From positions 4,030,001 to 4,094,000 of the forward strand of contig NZ_AP023396.1 of assembly GCF_014466955.1 (NCBI RefSeq): DNA of 64,000 nucleotides, given 5' to 3'. Of the stretch, positions 45,332 through 53,044 are shown piece by piece (within the stretch, counting starts at the first letter, position 1; the number at the start of each line of letters is the position of its first letter). The position numbers and the translations under genes are program-made. Source of the DNA: Nocardia wallacei (lineage in GTDB: Bacteria > Actinomycetota > Actinomycetes > Mycobacteriales > Mycobacteriaceae). Under the pieces are notes generated by a model. That model worked only from the letters and a program-made list of their open reading frames with translations. It ran no database searches and had not been told where the DNA came from.

Positions 45332-46555
45332 TCAGCGGTTGGTGCGGGGGATTTCGATACTTATCGGCATGCGCAGCTCGGCGAGGTACCACAGCGCGAA
45401 CTGCCGCAGGAACTCGTCGAACATCCAGTACGCGTTGTCCACCGGCGGCACCAGCTCGCGCACGCCTTCGCGCACCGCGAGGAACGGCCCCCAGCTGAAC
45501 TTCAGCAGCGGATCCCACACCGGCTCGCGGGCGATGTACAGCCAGTCGGCGATCCGGTCACCCATGACGAACCGTGTGAACGCGCCCAGGATGGGCTTGC
45601 TGAGCAGCGTGAGGTCGAGGTTGACGCCCAGGTCCAGCAGCTTGTGGGCGAGATCGATGCCCTCCGGCGTCGGTTCCAGAATGGGGTCGAGCACCTGTTT
45701 CGCCTGCGCGTCGGCCTGCTCCCAGGTCGCCGGGATGTACTCGTCCCGGATGCCGAGCATGTGCGCGGCCAGCTGCCAGCTGTGCAGGTAGCCCTCGGAC
45801 TCCACCGCCGGGATCACCACATTCCAGGTCCGGAACGTGCGCATGATCGTGGTGGCCAAGCTGTGCCAGGTGACCATCATGTCGTCCTGGCTGATCGGGG
45901 TGTTGTCGTCGGGCCAGTGCGGCGACTGCGGCAGCAGGTGCCGCACCGCCGCGTGGATGATCCTGGTCTTGACGCAGGTCACGATCATCTGGCCGCCGGG
46001 GCCGTAGGCGTTGACCGTGCCGATGTCGTAGCCCAGCTTCGCGGTCTTGGCGATGCGCTCCTTGAGGTGCGAGCCGCCGCGCGAGTAGTAGACCACGCGG
46101 GCCTCGTGCGGAATGACCGTGGACATCATGCCGCTGGCGAACGCGTAGAGCACGCCGAGATAGAGCCCGCGCTTCTTGTTGAATTCGAACGAGGCGGCCA
46201 GCTTGCCCTGATCGGCCCACGAGGGGAGCCTTCGCGCGTCCTCGATGAACTCGCGCAACCCCGTGGGCAGCCCGGCCGGCAGCGGCTGGTCGTTGGTGGT
46301 CCACATGCCCAGCAGCCGGTTCACCTCCGTCACGTCGGCATGGTCAATCACGTCGGCCAGCACGGGATCGGCCTCGGCGTCCCACACCGTCATCGGGTCG
46401 GCCCCGCCGCCGCTGCCGACCACCGACCCGTCCGGCGACCACGTCCAGGGTTCGGCGCGCACTGTTCGCGCACCCAGCGCCAGGGCGCCGACGGCCCCCA
46501 GCAGTCCACTTCCGGCGCGCAACGCGTCTCGCCTGTTCAGCCCGTGTCCATCCAT
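45332..46555 (-). CDS. lcp: Latex clearing protein, rubber oxygenase
   Basis: A 407-residue precursor of the b-type cytochrome Lcp, which cleaves cis-1,4-polyisoprene double bonds with O2 outside the cell. A Tat signal (NRRDALRAG, cleavage near residue 34) precedes the conserved PWTWSPDGSVVG start of mature Lcp. The DUF2236 core keeps the residues known from Streptomyces K30 Lcp: Arg167, Lys170 and Thr171 in RIAKTAKLGYD and heme ligand His201 in HAAVRHLLPQ. Length equals K30 Lcp. The ATG at 46555 begins the Tat signal; a longer in-frame extension is rejected. A 29-bp inverted repeat lies 34-62 bp upstream. Confidence 0.95.
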   Translation of the reverse strand: MDGHGLNRRDALRAGSGLLGAVGALALGARTVRAEPWTWSPDGSVVGSGGGADPMTVWDAEADPVLADVIDHADVTEVNRLLGMWTTNDQPLPAGLPTGLREFIEDARRLPSWADQGKLAASFEFNKKRGLYLGVLYAFASGMMSTVIPHEARVVYYSRGGSHLKERIAKTAKLGYDIGTVNAYGPGGQMIVTCVKTRIIHAAVRHLLPQSPHWPDDNTPISQDDMMVTWHSLATTIMRTFRTWNVVIPAVESEGYLHSWQLAAHMLGIRDEYIPATWEQADAQAKQVLDPILEPTPEGIDLAHKLLDLGVNLDLTLLSKPILGAFTRFVMGDRIADWLYIAREPVWDPLLKFSWGPFLAVREGVRELVPPVDNAYWMFDEFLRQFALWYLAELRMPISIEIPRTNR

Positions 46556-46588
46556 GCCGATCGTCCTCTTCGTCGAGTCCCGGATACA

Positions 46589-46646
46589 GAGATACACAAT
46601 CTGCATCTGTGTATCTCGATGAGAACACAGAGTGACTGTGATCACA
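46589..46646. promoter_or_regulatory. lcp: Operator-like inverted repeats in the lcp promoter
   Basis: GAGATACACA (46589-46598) and TGTGTATCTC (46608-46617) are perfect 10-bp arms with a 9-base spacer. A second overlapping pair is TCTGTGT (46606-46612) and ACACAGA (46625-46631), and TGTGATCACA (46637-46646) is a third palindrome. The first lies 34-62 bp before the lcp ATG, where a TetR repressor would block transcription. Confidence 0.75.
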
Positions 46647-46951
46647 AGAATTCGAAGGAATTTCCAGCCGCTGACCAGCGGCCGCGCTACCAGCCGCCGA
46701 AGGCGGAAGAACCCGCATCCAAGCGGTACAGCAGCGTTTGAATGAGGACCCACAGGTTCATGGTTCGCCCCTCTCGTCACTACGGCCGACCAGCGTCAGC
46801 CCATCCTCACCGATCAGAATATCTATTAACATAACTAGATTGGGAGCTGGTTGTACTGATATTCGCCGAAGAACGGCCGGAAACTTATCTGGGTCCGCAC
46901 GGTGCGGGCGGCCGGGCGCGGCTGTGGCGCAGGACACCGTCGCGCGATAGG

Positions 46952-46970
46952 GGAAACGGTAATCGTTTCC
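46952..46970. promoter_or_regulatory. Inverted repeat upstream of the secreted protein gene
   Basis: GGAAACG (46952-46958) and CGTTTCC (46964-46970) are perfect arms with a 5-base spacer, 62-80 bp before the ATG at 47032 and next to GTTAAAC. Likely operator for an unidentified regulator. Confidence 0.55.
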
Positions 46971-47031
46971 GTTAAACTTCAGCGCCGCGTAGTCGAGACT
47001 GCGTGGTTTCACACCAGAGAACAGGAAGTAC

Positions 47032-47757
47032 ATGAACAAGATCACCCGTGCGGCCGTAGTCGCGTTGACGGTCGCGGGTGCCCTGGGCATCGGCTCGGTA
47101 ACCGTGTCGGCCGCTCCCGCGGCGCAGGCCGGGCGCACGTTGAGCACCGAGATCATGCCGGGGGTGCAGTACACCAGCAGCACCGTGGACCAGTCGGTCG
47201 TCATCGAGACCGGCGCGGCCACCCTCGTCACCCAGGGCGGACAGTTCCAGGTTCGGGACGCCGCCGGCAGCGTGGTGGCGGGAGTCGCGCAGTTCGCGGA
47301 CGAGCCGAAGGCTTGGGAAGCCGTGCACGCCCCCGCCGATGTGCGGGCCGCCGTGCGTGCGACCACGCCCGCGCTGCGCCTCGACGATATCCACGGCGAC
47401 CCGCAGACCGAGCGTTTCGACGCGGCGATCCAGGCCGCCGTCAACGAGTTCACCTTGGCTGTCGCGGCGGGCACGATGACCGGTGGCGTGATCGGCGCCG
47501 CCATCGGCTGCGGCGTCGGGGCCGTCGCGGGCGCCGTGTTCGGCGCGCCCGTCCTGGACGTGGCGGGCCTGACCGTCATCGCGGGGTGCCTGGCCGGCGC
47601 GGGCGCGCTGGGCGCACTGGGCGCGATCGTCGGTGGCGGCATTCTCGGCGTGCCCGTCGGCATCGCCTCGGCGATCAAGTTCCAGCACACCATGAGTGAG
47701 CCGTACGAGCACGAAAGCCCCTCCGCCGCAACCGATCACGCGGGCGGCAGCGAATAG
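47032..47757 (+). CDS. Exported protein with C-terminal glycine-zipper region
   Basis: A 241-residue protein. Sec signal at residues 1-32 (AALTVAGAL-type hydrophobic core, cut near AQA). The mature N-terminal half is acidic and strand-rich (GVQYTSSTVDQSVVIETGAA). The C-terminal 90 residues are two Gly/Ala-rich hydrophobic stretches with GxxxG spacing (TGGVIGAAIGCGVGAVAGAV; GALGALGAIVGGGILG), a glycine-zipper pattern. AGGAAGTAC lies before the ATG. Proteins with this layout recur in Nocardia without assigned function; a membrane-associated role is likely. Confidence 0.85.
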   Translation: MNKITRAAVVALTVAGALGIGSVTVSAAPAAQAGRTLSTEIMPGVQYTSSTVDQSVVIETGAATLVTQGGQFQVRDAAGSVVAGVAQFADEPKAWEAVHAPADVRAAVRATTPALRLDDIHGDPQTERFDAAIQAAVNEFTLAVAAGTMTGGVIGAAIGCGVGAVAGAVFGAPVLDVAGLTVIAGCLAGAGALGALGAIVGGGILGVPVGIASAIKFQHTMSEPYEHESPSAATDHAGGSE

Positions 47758-47768
47758 GATCGCGCATC

Positions 47769-47811
47769 CGCCCCGGTGTGACGTCGCGGAAACCGCCCTC
47801 ACACCGGGGCG
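47769..47811. terminator. Bidirectional hairpin terminator
   Basis: CGCCCCGGTGTGA (47769-47781) and TCACACCGGGGCG (47799-47811) are perfect 13-bp arms with a 17-base loop between two convergent genes; the right arm includes the stop codon of the GerW-like gene. No U-tract, as often in actinobacteria. Confidence 0.8.
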
Positions 47812-48230
47812 TCGGCCCCCTGCCGCTTCCCCGGACGCGGCAACCGGAGCCGCCCGCGCAGCAGTCGCGGGACCGTCAGCCCGGCCACCAGCGCGGCCAA
47901 CGGCACCACGACATCCACCCACGGATCGCGGATCGGCCGATACACCGCGGTGCCGCCGCGGATCTCGACGAATCCCACCGGACGCACATCGACACCACCA
48001 CCGCCTCCGCCACCCGGCCCCACGTCCGAATCGCCCGCCATTCCGGCGCCGAAGCCCAGACGGGCCCGCGCGACCGGAATCACGGTGACGCCCTCCGCGA
48101 CCACCGGAGCACCGAAAACCGCTGCCGCCGAAGCGCTTTCACCGATACGCTCGGCCAGCCGATGCAGCAGCGTATGCACCTCCCCCGCCGCGTCCGGGCG
48201 CGGTCCGGGGTCATGGTCGTCGCTCGTCAT
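47799..48230 (-). CDS. GerW (YtfJ)-family protein
   Basis: A 143-residue protein with the GerW pattern: N-terminal helix, AVFGAPVVAEGVTVIPVARA, a flexible Gly-rich loop (GPGGGGGGG), VRPVGFVEIRGG, and then a hydrophobic C-terminal segment (WVDVVVPLAALVAGLTVPRL) that should anchor it in the membrane. In Bacillus the family is a spore germination protein; in non-spore-formers its role is unknown. It follows the DUF7144-like gene by 25 bp and is probably in its operon. Confidence 0.85.
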   Translation of the reverse strand: MTSDDHDPGPRPDAAGEVHTLLHRLAERIGESASAAAVFGAPVVAEGVTVIPVARARLGFGAGMAGDSDVGPGGGGGGGVDVRPVGFVEIRGGTAVYRPIRDPWVDVVVPLAALVAGLTVPRLLRGRLRLPRPGKRQGADAPV

Positions 48231-48255
48231 GACCCCATCATGCCCCGGCCCGGCC

Positions 48256-48660
48256 TCAGCCCTCGGGGCGCCAGGTGGCGACGGCCCAGATGACCACGAT
48301 GTCGAGCGCGATGACCAGCACCGACCACCACGGGTAATAGGGCAGCCACAGGAAGTTCGCCAGGATCGACAGCGCCGCGATGCCGATCGCCGCGCCGCGG
48401 CCCCACGCCGTGCCCGTCATCAGGCCCAGGGCGGAGATCACGAGGACGATGCCCAGCGCGATGTGGATCCAGCCCCAGGTGCTGACGTCGAACTTGTAGA
48501 CGTAGTCGACGCCGACGACGAACAGGTCGTCGTCCACGACCGCCGAGATGCCCTGGAACAGCGACAGCAGTCCGACGGTGATCAACAGGGTCGCGGCACC
48601 GATCGACGTGCCTGCCGCCACTCCCTGGCGCACGGGATGGTTGTGCGAGGTGGTTGACAT
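48256..48660 (-). CDS. DUF7144-like four-helix membrane protein
   Basis: A 134-residue protein with four transmembrane helices (GAATLLITVGLLSLFQGISA; WGWIHIALGIVLVISALGLM; AAIGIAALSILANFLWLPYY; and a C-terminal VLVIALDIVVIWAVAT). The FQGISAV and YYPWWSVLVIALDIVVIWA segments are family marks. The ATG follows GGAGACGGGA. A TTCACCC-N5-GGGTGAG site lies 69-87 bp upstream. Function unknown; often found in stress-type or alternative-regulator regulons. Confidence 0.85.
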   Translation of the reverse strand: MSTTSHNHPVRQGVAAGTSIGAATLLITVGLLSLFQGISAVVDDDLFVVGVDYVYKFDVSTWGWIHIALGIVLVISALGLMTGTAWGRGAAIGIAALSILANFLWLPYYPWWSVLVIALDIVVIWAVATWRPEG

Positions 48661-48728
48661 TCCCGTCTCCTTCCGAGTTCCGAGCGCGGTTGTTGGGAGG
48701 ACTGTTGCGCACCGCGGCCGGCGGCGCT

Positions 48729-48749
48729 TCACCCGCGCAGGGTGAGGCG
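48729..48749. promoter_or_regulatory. Shared palindromic operator, copy 1
   Basis: TTCACCC (48729-48735), GCGCA, GGGTGAG (48741-48747), followed by GC. Lies in the divergent region between the DUF7144-like gene (69 bp from its ATG) and the 71-residue protein gene. It matches copy 2 (52954-52974) at 18 of 21 positions, the differences all being in the centre. Confidence 0.75.
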
Positions 48750-48891
48750 ACCCGCGGTCGGGCCACCGGCCGAACTCACCCCGAGCGGATGATGCTCGCC
48801 GCCACACCCGCCCGCGACGCTGAGGACCGCAGGCGCACCGCCCCGGACATCGCCGCGGCACCCACCGATCCACCCGAGGAGGTGAGCGTCC

Positions 48892-49107
48892 ATGTCGGAT
48901 GCCGTTCGATACCAGTTCGTCATCGAGGGCGAGCTGTCCGAACGCGCGCGGGCCGCCTTCCCCGAGCTGTCCCGCAGCGACCACTCCACCTCCGGCACCA
49001 CCACCCTCTACGGGACCGTGCCCGACAACACCGCCGTACGCGGCGTGATGGCCCGCATCGATGCGCTGGGCCTCACCCTCCTCGAGATGTCCCGGCTCCC
49101 GGACTGA
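48892..49107 (+). CDS. Small hypothetical protein (71 aa)
   Basis: A small alpha/beta protein (YQFVIEGELSERARAAFPEL; GTTTLYGTVPDNTAVRGVMA; a C-terminal ALGLTLLEMSRLPD strand) of a type often found next to LuxR or sigma genes in actinobacteria. The ATG follows GGAGGTGAGCGTCC, a strong ribosome-binding site. Ends 130 bp before the LuxR-type regulator. Confidence 0.8.
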   Translation: MSDAVRYQFVIEGELSERARAAFPELSRSDHSTSGTTTLYGTVPDNTAVRGVMARIDALGLTLLEMSRLPD

Positions 49108-49237
49108 CGGCCGCGATCAGGTCACGAGACCAAAACGTTTCGGCGCAGACCCCGACGTGCGGGTATACGGTCGAATACCGACAGATCAGGCACGCTGCAC
49201 GAGCTCGACCGGAACCGGAGAAGCTTACGGAGGCGTA

Positions 49238-51874
49238 GTGGTCTCATCACAACTGTTCGTCAACGAATCGGGCGGCCGTCGCGTCGTCCCCGGTCACGAC
49301 ACGCCATCCGCGCCACCCGACCTGCCGTTCACGCCGCTGCGCCTGGCCGAGGCCGATGCCCGGCTGGATCGGGCCGTCCGCGCCGGCAACGGCCACACCG
49401 TGCTGGTGTGCGCGCCGGCCGGTAGCGGTAAGACCGTCCTGGTGGCCGACTGGATCCGGCGCCGCCACGCGAACACTCCGGTGGGCTGGGTCGGTCTGGG
49501 CGATGCCGCCGCCGATCCGGACCGACTGTGGCCGGCCGTGGCCGACGCGCTGCGGCTGCCGGTCGTCAGCCGCCCCAACGCCGTGCCGGACACGCCGGTG
49601 GACGACGCCGCCGCCCTGCTGTCCGCGCTCGCCGCCCGCCCCGGCCGCACGGTACTGGTGATCGATGACGCGCACCTGATCAACGACCCGCTGACGCTGT
49701 CCGGCCTGGAGTACTTCGTCGAGCACGCCCCGCGCCAGCTGATCACCGTCGTGCTCGGCCGCTACGACCCGCCGATCCGCTGGCACGCGCTGGAGATGAC
49801 CGCCCGGCTGACCCGCGTCTCGGCACCCGAACTGCGGTTCGACGAGTCGCACACCGCCGCGCTGCTCGCCCAGCACGACTGCCGTCTCACCGCGACCGAG
49901 CTGTCCGGAGTGCACGAGCTCACCTGCGGCTGGGCCGGTCTGGTCCGGATCGCCGCCATCGATCTCGCGGCGCGCACCGGCAACCGGGAGACCGCGATCG
50001 CCGCGCTGGCGCAGGGCCCGCGCGCGGTGGCCGACTTCCTGGTCGGGGAACTGCTGACCACCCTGCCCGCCGAGGCGCGCGAGTTCCTGCTCGCCACGGC
50101 CGTCCCGGACTCGTTCTGCGCCGAACTCGCCGCCGCGCTCGCCGGGCCGGCCGCGGCGAGGATGCTGGAACACCTGCTGCGCAACAACTTTCCCGTCGAG
50201 GTCACCGCGCACGACGGTGTGCTCTGGTACACCTACCACCCCATGCTGCGCACCTACCTGCTGGCCGAGGCGGGCCGCGCCGACCCGGACCGGATCGCCG
50301 AGCTGCATCGCGAATGCGCCGGTTGGTTCGTCGCCACGGCCCTGCTGCCCGCCGCTCTGCGTCACGTTCTCGCCGAACCGGGTCATCCCGCGCTGCCCGG
50401 CTTCGTCCGCGCGCACGGGCCTCGCATGGTGTTCGACGGCAACGGCGCCGCCCTGTTCCGCGCGCTCGACCACATCGACGCACCGGCCGACGACCGGTTC
50501 GTGCTGCTGCTGCGGACCGCCGACGCCATCGAACACGGCGACGTGGTCCAGGCCACCGCCCTGCGCGAACTCATCGCCGAACGGCCGCAACGCGATTCGG
50601 TGTTCGTGCCGCCGGAACTGTTGCGTCCGTTCACTCTCGCCGTCGTGCACGATGTCACCGCCGGCACCACCGACGCTCCCGGTCCGGTGCCTCCGGTGCC
50701 GCCCGCGACGGGGCACCTGGACCTGGACTGCTATATCGCCCTGCAGATCGCCACGGCGCACACGTTCGCGGCCGACGCCGGGCAGCGCGGCGAACCGGGC
50801 CTGCGGCACGCCCTGGCGCTGTCCGAACGGGCCGGTCTGCACCGCCTGACCCTGCATGCGCTGACCCGGCTCGCGATGGCGGCCGGTCTGGGCGGTTCGC
50901 TCGCGCTCATGCGCGAGCGTGCCTTCCGAGCCGTCGCGTTCGCCGACCATCATCGCCTGCACGACACCGCGTCGCTGGCACACGCCCGGGTCATGGTCGC
51001 GCTGATGGCGTACCTGCAAGCCGACGACCACTACCTGCAGGCGGCCGAAATACTGCCCCGCACAACACGTCTGGACGGCTCCACCGCGCCCGCGTCGGGC
51101 TGGCACGCCGATGTGCTCGCGCACCTGTTCACCTTCGACACCGCCCCCGACCGGCATGCCGTCGCCGACACACTGCGCAACGCCATGCACCGCCTCCTGG
51201 AGGAGACCCCGGTACCCGCCACCACCGGCGGACTGCTGGCCCACGTCACCTGGGCGCTGTTGCGCCTGCGCCGCCACGACACCGCACAGCAACTGCTGGA
51301 CCGGGCGGTGACGACGCTGGGCCGGCTGCCCGAGACGACACTGGTGGAGGCCGCGCTCGCGGACTACCACCATCGCTCGACCGCCACGGTGGAGCTCATC
51401 GAACCGCTGCTGCGGCAGGAGGAGAATCTGCACCCGGTGTCGGCCGTGCACGCCTGGCTGCTGCGTGCCGCGGCCGACCACCGCCTGGACCGGTCCACCG
51501 CCGCCTACGAGGCGCTGCACCGGGCGCTGGCGCTGGCCTATACCGATCGGGTGATCCGCCCCTTCCTCGATGTGCCCGGCACCCTCGGCCTGCTCGACCA
51601 ATTCGTGGGCAGGTTCGGTCATCTCGACGAATTCGTCGACACCATCCGGCATCGCCCGCGCACCCGGGCCACCGCGCGGCTACCACACCTGACCGACACC
51701 GAACTCGCGGTGCTGCGCCAGCTCCCGTCCGGCATGACCACCCACAGTCTCGCCGCCGATATGGGCGTGTCGATCAACACCGTCAAGACCCACCTGCGCG
51801 GCATCTATCACAAGCTCGGCGTGCGCACCCGCGCCGACGCCATCGCCCACGGCCGCAACTTCGGGCTGATCTGA
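49238..51874 (+). CDS. MalT-type LuxR-family transcriptional regulator
   Basis: An 878-residue regulator: Walker A APAGSGKT (residues 59-66), Walker B VLVIDDAH, a STAND-type ATPase followed by a helical repeat region, and a C-terminal LuxR HTH (LTDTELAVLRQLPSGMTTHS; NTVKTHLRGIYHKLGVRTRA). The GTG at 49238 follows CGGAGGCGTA. Longer in-frame sequence overlaps the 71-residue gene and lacks homology. It sits between the two divergent regions bearing the same palindrome, so it is the leading candidate to bind them. Confidence 0.9.
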   Translation: MVSSQLFVNESGGRRVVPGHDTPSAPPDLPFTPLRLAEADARLDRAVRAGNGHTVLVCAPAGSGKTVLVADWIRRRHANTPVGWVGLGDAAADPDRLWPAVADALRLPVVSRPNAVPDTPVDDAAALLSALAARPGRTVLVIDDAHLINDPLTLSGLEYFVEHAPRQLITVVLGRYDPPIRWHALEMTARLTRVSAPELRFDESHTAALLAQHDCRLTATELSGVHELTCGWAGLVRIAAIDLAARTGNRETAIAALAQGPRAVADFLVGELLTTLPAEAREFLLATAVPDSFCAELAAALAGPAAARMLEHLLRNNFPVEVTAHDGVLWYTYHPMLRTYLLAEAGRADPDRIAELHRECAGWFVATALLPAALRHVLAEPGHPALPGFVRAHGPRMVFDGNGAALFRALDHIDAPADDRFVLLLRTADAIEHGDVVQATALRELIAERPQRDSVFVPPELLRPFTLAVVHDVTAGTTDAPGPVPPVPPATGHLDLDCYIALQIATAHTFAADAGQRGEPGLRHALALSERAGLHRLTLHALTRLAMAAGLGGSLALMRERAFRAVAFADHHRLHDTASLAHARVMVALMAYLQADDHYLQAAEILPRTTRLDGSTAPASGWHADVLAHLFTFDTAPDRHAVADTLRNAMHRLLEETPVPATTGGLLAHVTWALLRLRRHDTAQQLLDRAVTTLGRLPETTLVEAALADYHHRSTATVELIEPLLRQEENLHPVSAVHAWLLRAAADHRLDRSTAAYEALHRALALAYTDRVIRPFLDVPGTLGLLDQFVGRFGHLDEFVDTIRHRPRTRATARLPHLTDTELAVLRQLPSGMTTHSLAADMGVSINTVKTHLRGIYHKLGVRTRADAIAHGRNFGLI

Positions 51875-51928
51875 ACTGTCCGCGGACCGTCATCGGGCGG
51901 CGCGCACCGAGTTTCGTGTGTCGTGTGG

Positions 51929-52492
51929 TCACCACGCGGCCGCGGGCATCGGATGCCGGGCGCCGGCGTGCCGGGCGGCCGCCGGGACGGTTACGGTGGT
52001 CTCGCGGCGGAACGCGAGGGTGCCGGACGCGGTCAGCACCGTCTCGGCGAGGTCGCGGGCGAGGGCGAGATCGTCTGCGGGAAGGGCGAATACGGAGAGG
52101 GTCAGGGCGCCGGGGCGGGCGAGCGCGAGCGCGGGATCGAACCGGTCGATCACGGCGGGGCAGCCCGACAGCAGCATGACGGCGGTGCTCAGTTCGGCCG
52201 GTGCGCCCGCATCGGGCATCCGGATCCCGGCGGCGGCCGCCGCCACGGCGCTGAACAGCGTGACCTGCCCGTCCGGTACCGGTGGATATCCGATGCCGCC
52301 CCAGCGGCGCAGCGCCGGGCACGCCGCGAAATCGGTTCGGCCCGACCATCGTCCGCGCCCCGCCGCGAGCAACCGGTCGACCCTGACCCGCCATGCCCGG
52401 GGGTCGTGGATGTCGGCGCGGAGCCGAAGCCGGCGGCAGGAGACGTCCACCGCTGTCGTGGCCGCCGTCGCGACGGGCAGCACCATGGTCAT
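51929..52492 (-). CDS. Hypothetical protein, coupled to a membrane protein
   Basis: A 187-residue soluble protein of unknown family, with isolated Cys residues (VDVSCRRLRLRADI; AACPALRRWGGIGYPP; SGCPAVIDRF) and an alpha/beta look. Its ATG at 52492 overlaps the stop of the upstream small membrane protein (ATGA), so it is translated with it. Convergent with the LuxR-type regulator. Confidence 0.65.
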   Translation of the reverse strand: MTMVLPVATAATTAVDVSCRRLRLRADIHDPRAWRVRVDRLLAAGRGRWSGRTDFAACPALRRWGGIGYPPVPDGQVTLFSAVAAAAAGIRMPDAGAPAELSTAVMLLSGCPAVIDRFDPALALARPGALTLSVFALPADDLALARDLAETVLTASGTLAFRRETTVTVPAAARHAGARHPMPAAAW

Positions 52493-52800
52493 AGCGGCCT
52501 CCCCATGCCGATCCTGTTGGCGGTCAACGTGTTCGACCGTCGCACGGGCGCGGTTCGGCGCGCTCGCGAAGACCGCCACGCCACGGCGAACGCGGTGATC
52601 GCGACGGCCAGCAGCGCCGCGGTCGCGGCGAGGGTCGCCGTCAGCAAGGCCGTGCTCGCCGCGGTCTCGGCATGGTGGTAGCGCAGCAGGAGGGCGGCGG
52701 CGACCGGACCGATGAACACCAGCGCGGGGATCAGCACGAGAAATCCGACGGTTGCCGAGGAGGCCGGAGTGGGCGCCGCACGGCGCGAGATCATGTTCAT
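52489..52800 (-). CDS. Small two-helix membrane protein
   Basis: A 103-residue protein with two transmembrane helices (GFLVLIPALVFIGPVAAALL; LLTATLAATAALLAVAITAF) and a basic C terminus. The gene is divergent from the alkylsulfatase gene, with the shared palindrome 154 bp upstream of its ATG. Role unknown. Confidence 0.7.
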   Translation of the reverse strand: MNMISRRAAPTPASSATVGFLVLIPALVFIGPVAAALLLRYHHAETAASTALLTATLAATAALLAVAITAFAVAWRSSRARRTAPVRRSNTLTANRIGMGRPL

Positions 52801-52953
52801 CGCAAGCTCCTGACGTGCCGGATCAGGGGTTGTCCCGATGAGTTGTCCGATACAGCAGGGTCTCCCCGCGGTCCCGTCGCCACCTCACCCGGTCAGGATG
52901 ATCTCCGGCCGCCCGGCACGCGGGCCCACGCGGCGGCCGCCGCGGCACCGAGA

Positions 52954-52974
52954 TTCACCCGCCGTGGGTGAGGC
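52954..52974. promoter_or_regulatory. Shared palindromic operator, copy 2
   Basis: TTCACCC (52954-52960), GCCGT, GGGTGAG (52966-52972), followed by GC. It lies 71-91 bp upstream of the alkylsulfatase ATG, nearly the same distance as copy 1 from the DUF7144-like gene. Confidence 0.75.
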
Positions 52975-53044
52975 CGCCGCGGCCCGCGACTGCGATCGTC
53001 ACAGCACCGATCAGCCCGCCACGGCAGCGACAGGGGTGCATGCC

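Larger units (their letters stand above)
46556..47031. other. Intergenic region between lcp and the secreted protein gene
   Basis: No gene is supported in these 476 bp. The lcp-proximal part holds nested TGTG/CACA repeats (46589-46646). A notably AT-rich stretch at 46815-46860 and the GGAAACG repeat at 46952-46970 lie toward the gene at 47032. One short plus-strand ORF at 46738 has no ribosome-binding site. Confidence 0.6.

Noticed and set aside
46637..46646. TGTGATCACA as a CRP-type site
   Set aside because: CRP/GlxR sites have a six-base gap between the half-sites; this one has none, so I list it only as a palindrome.
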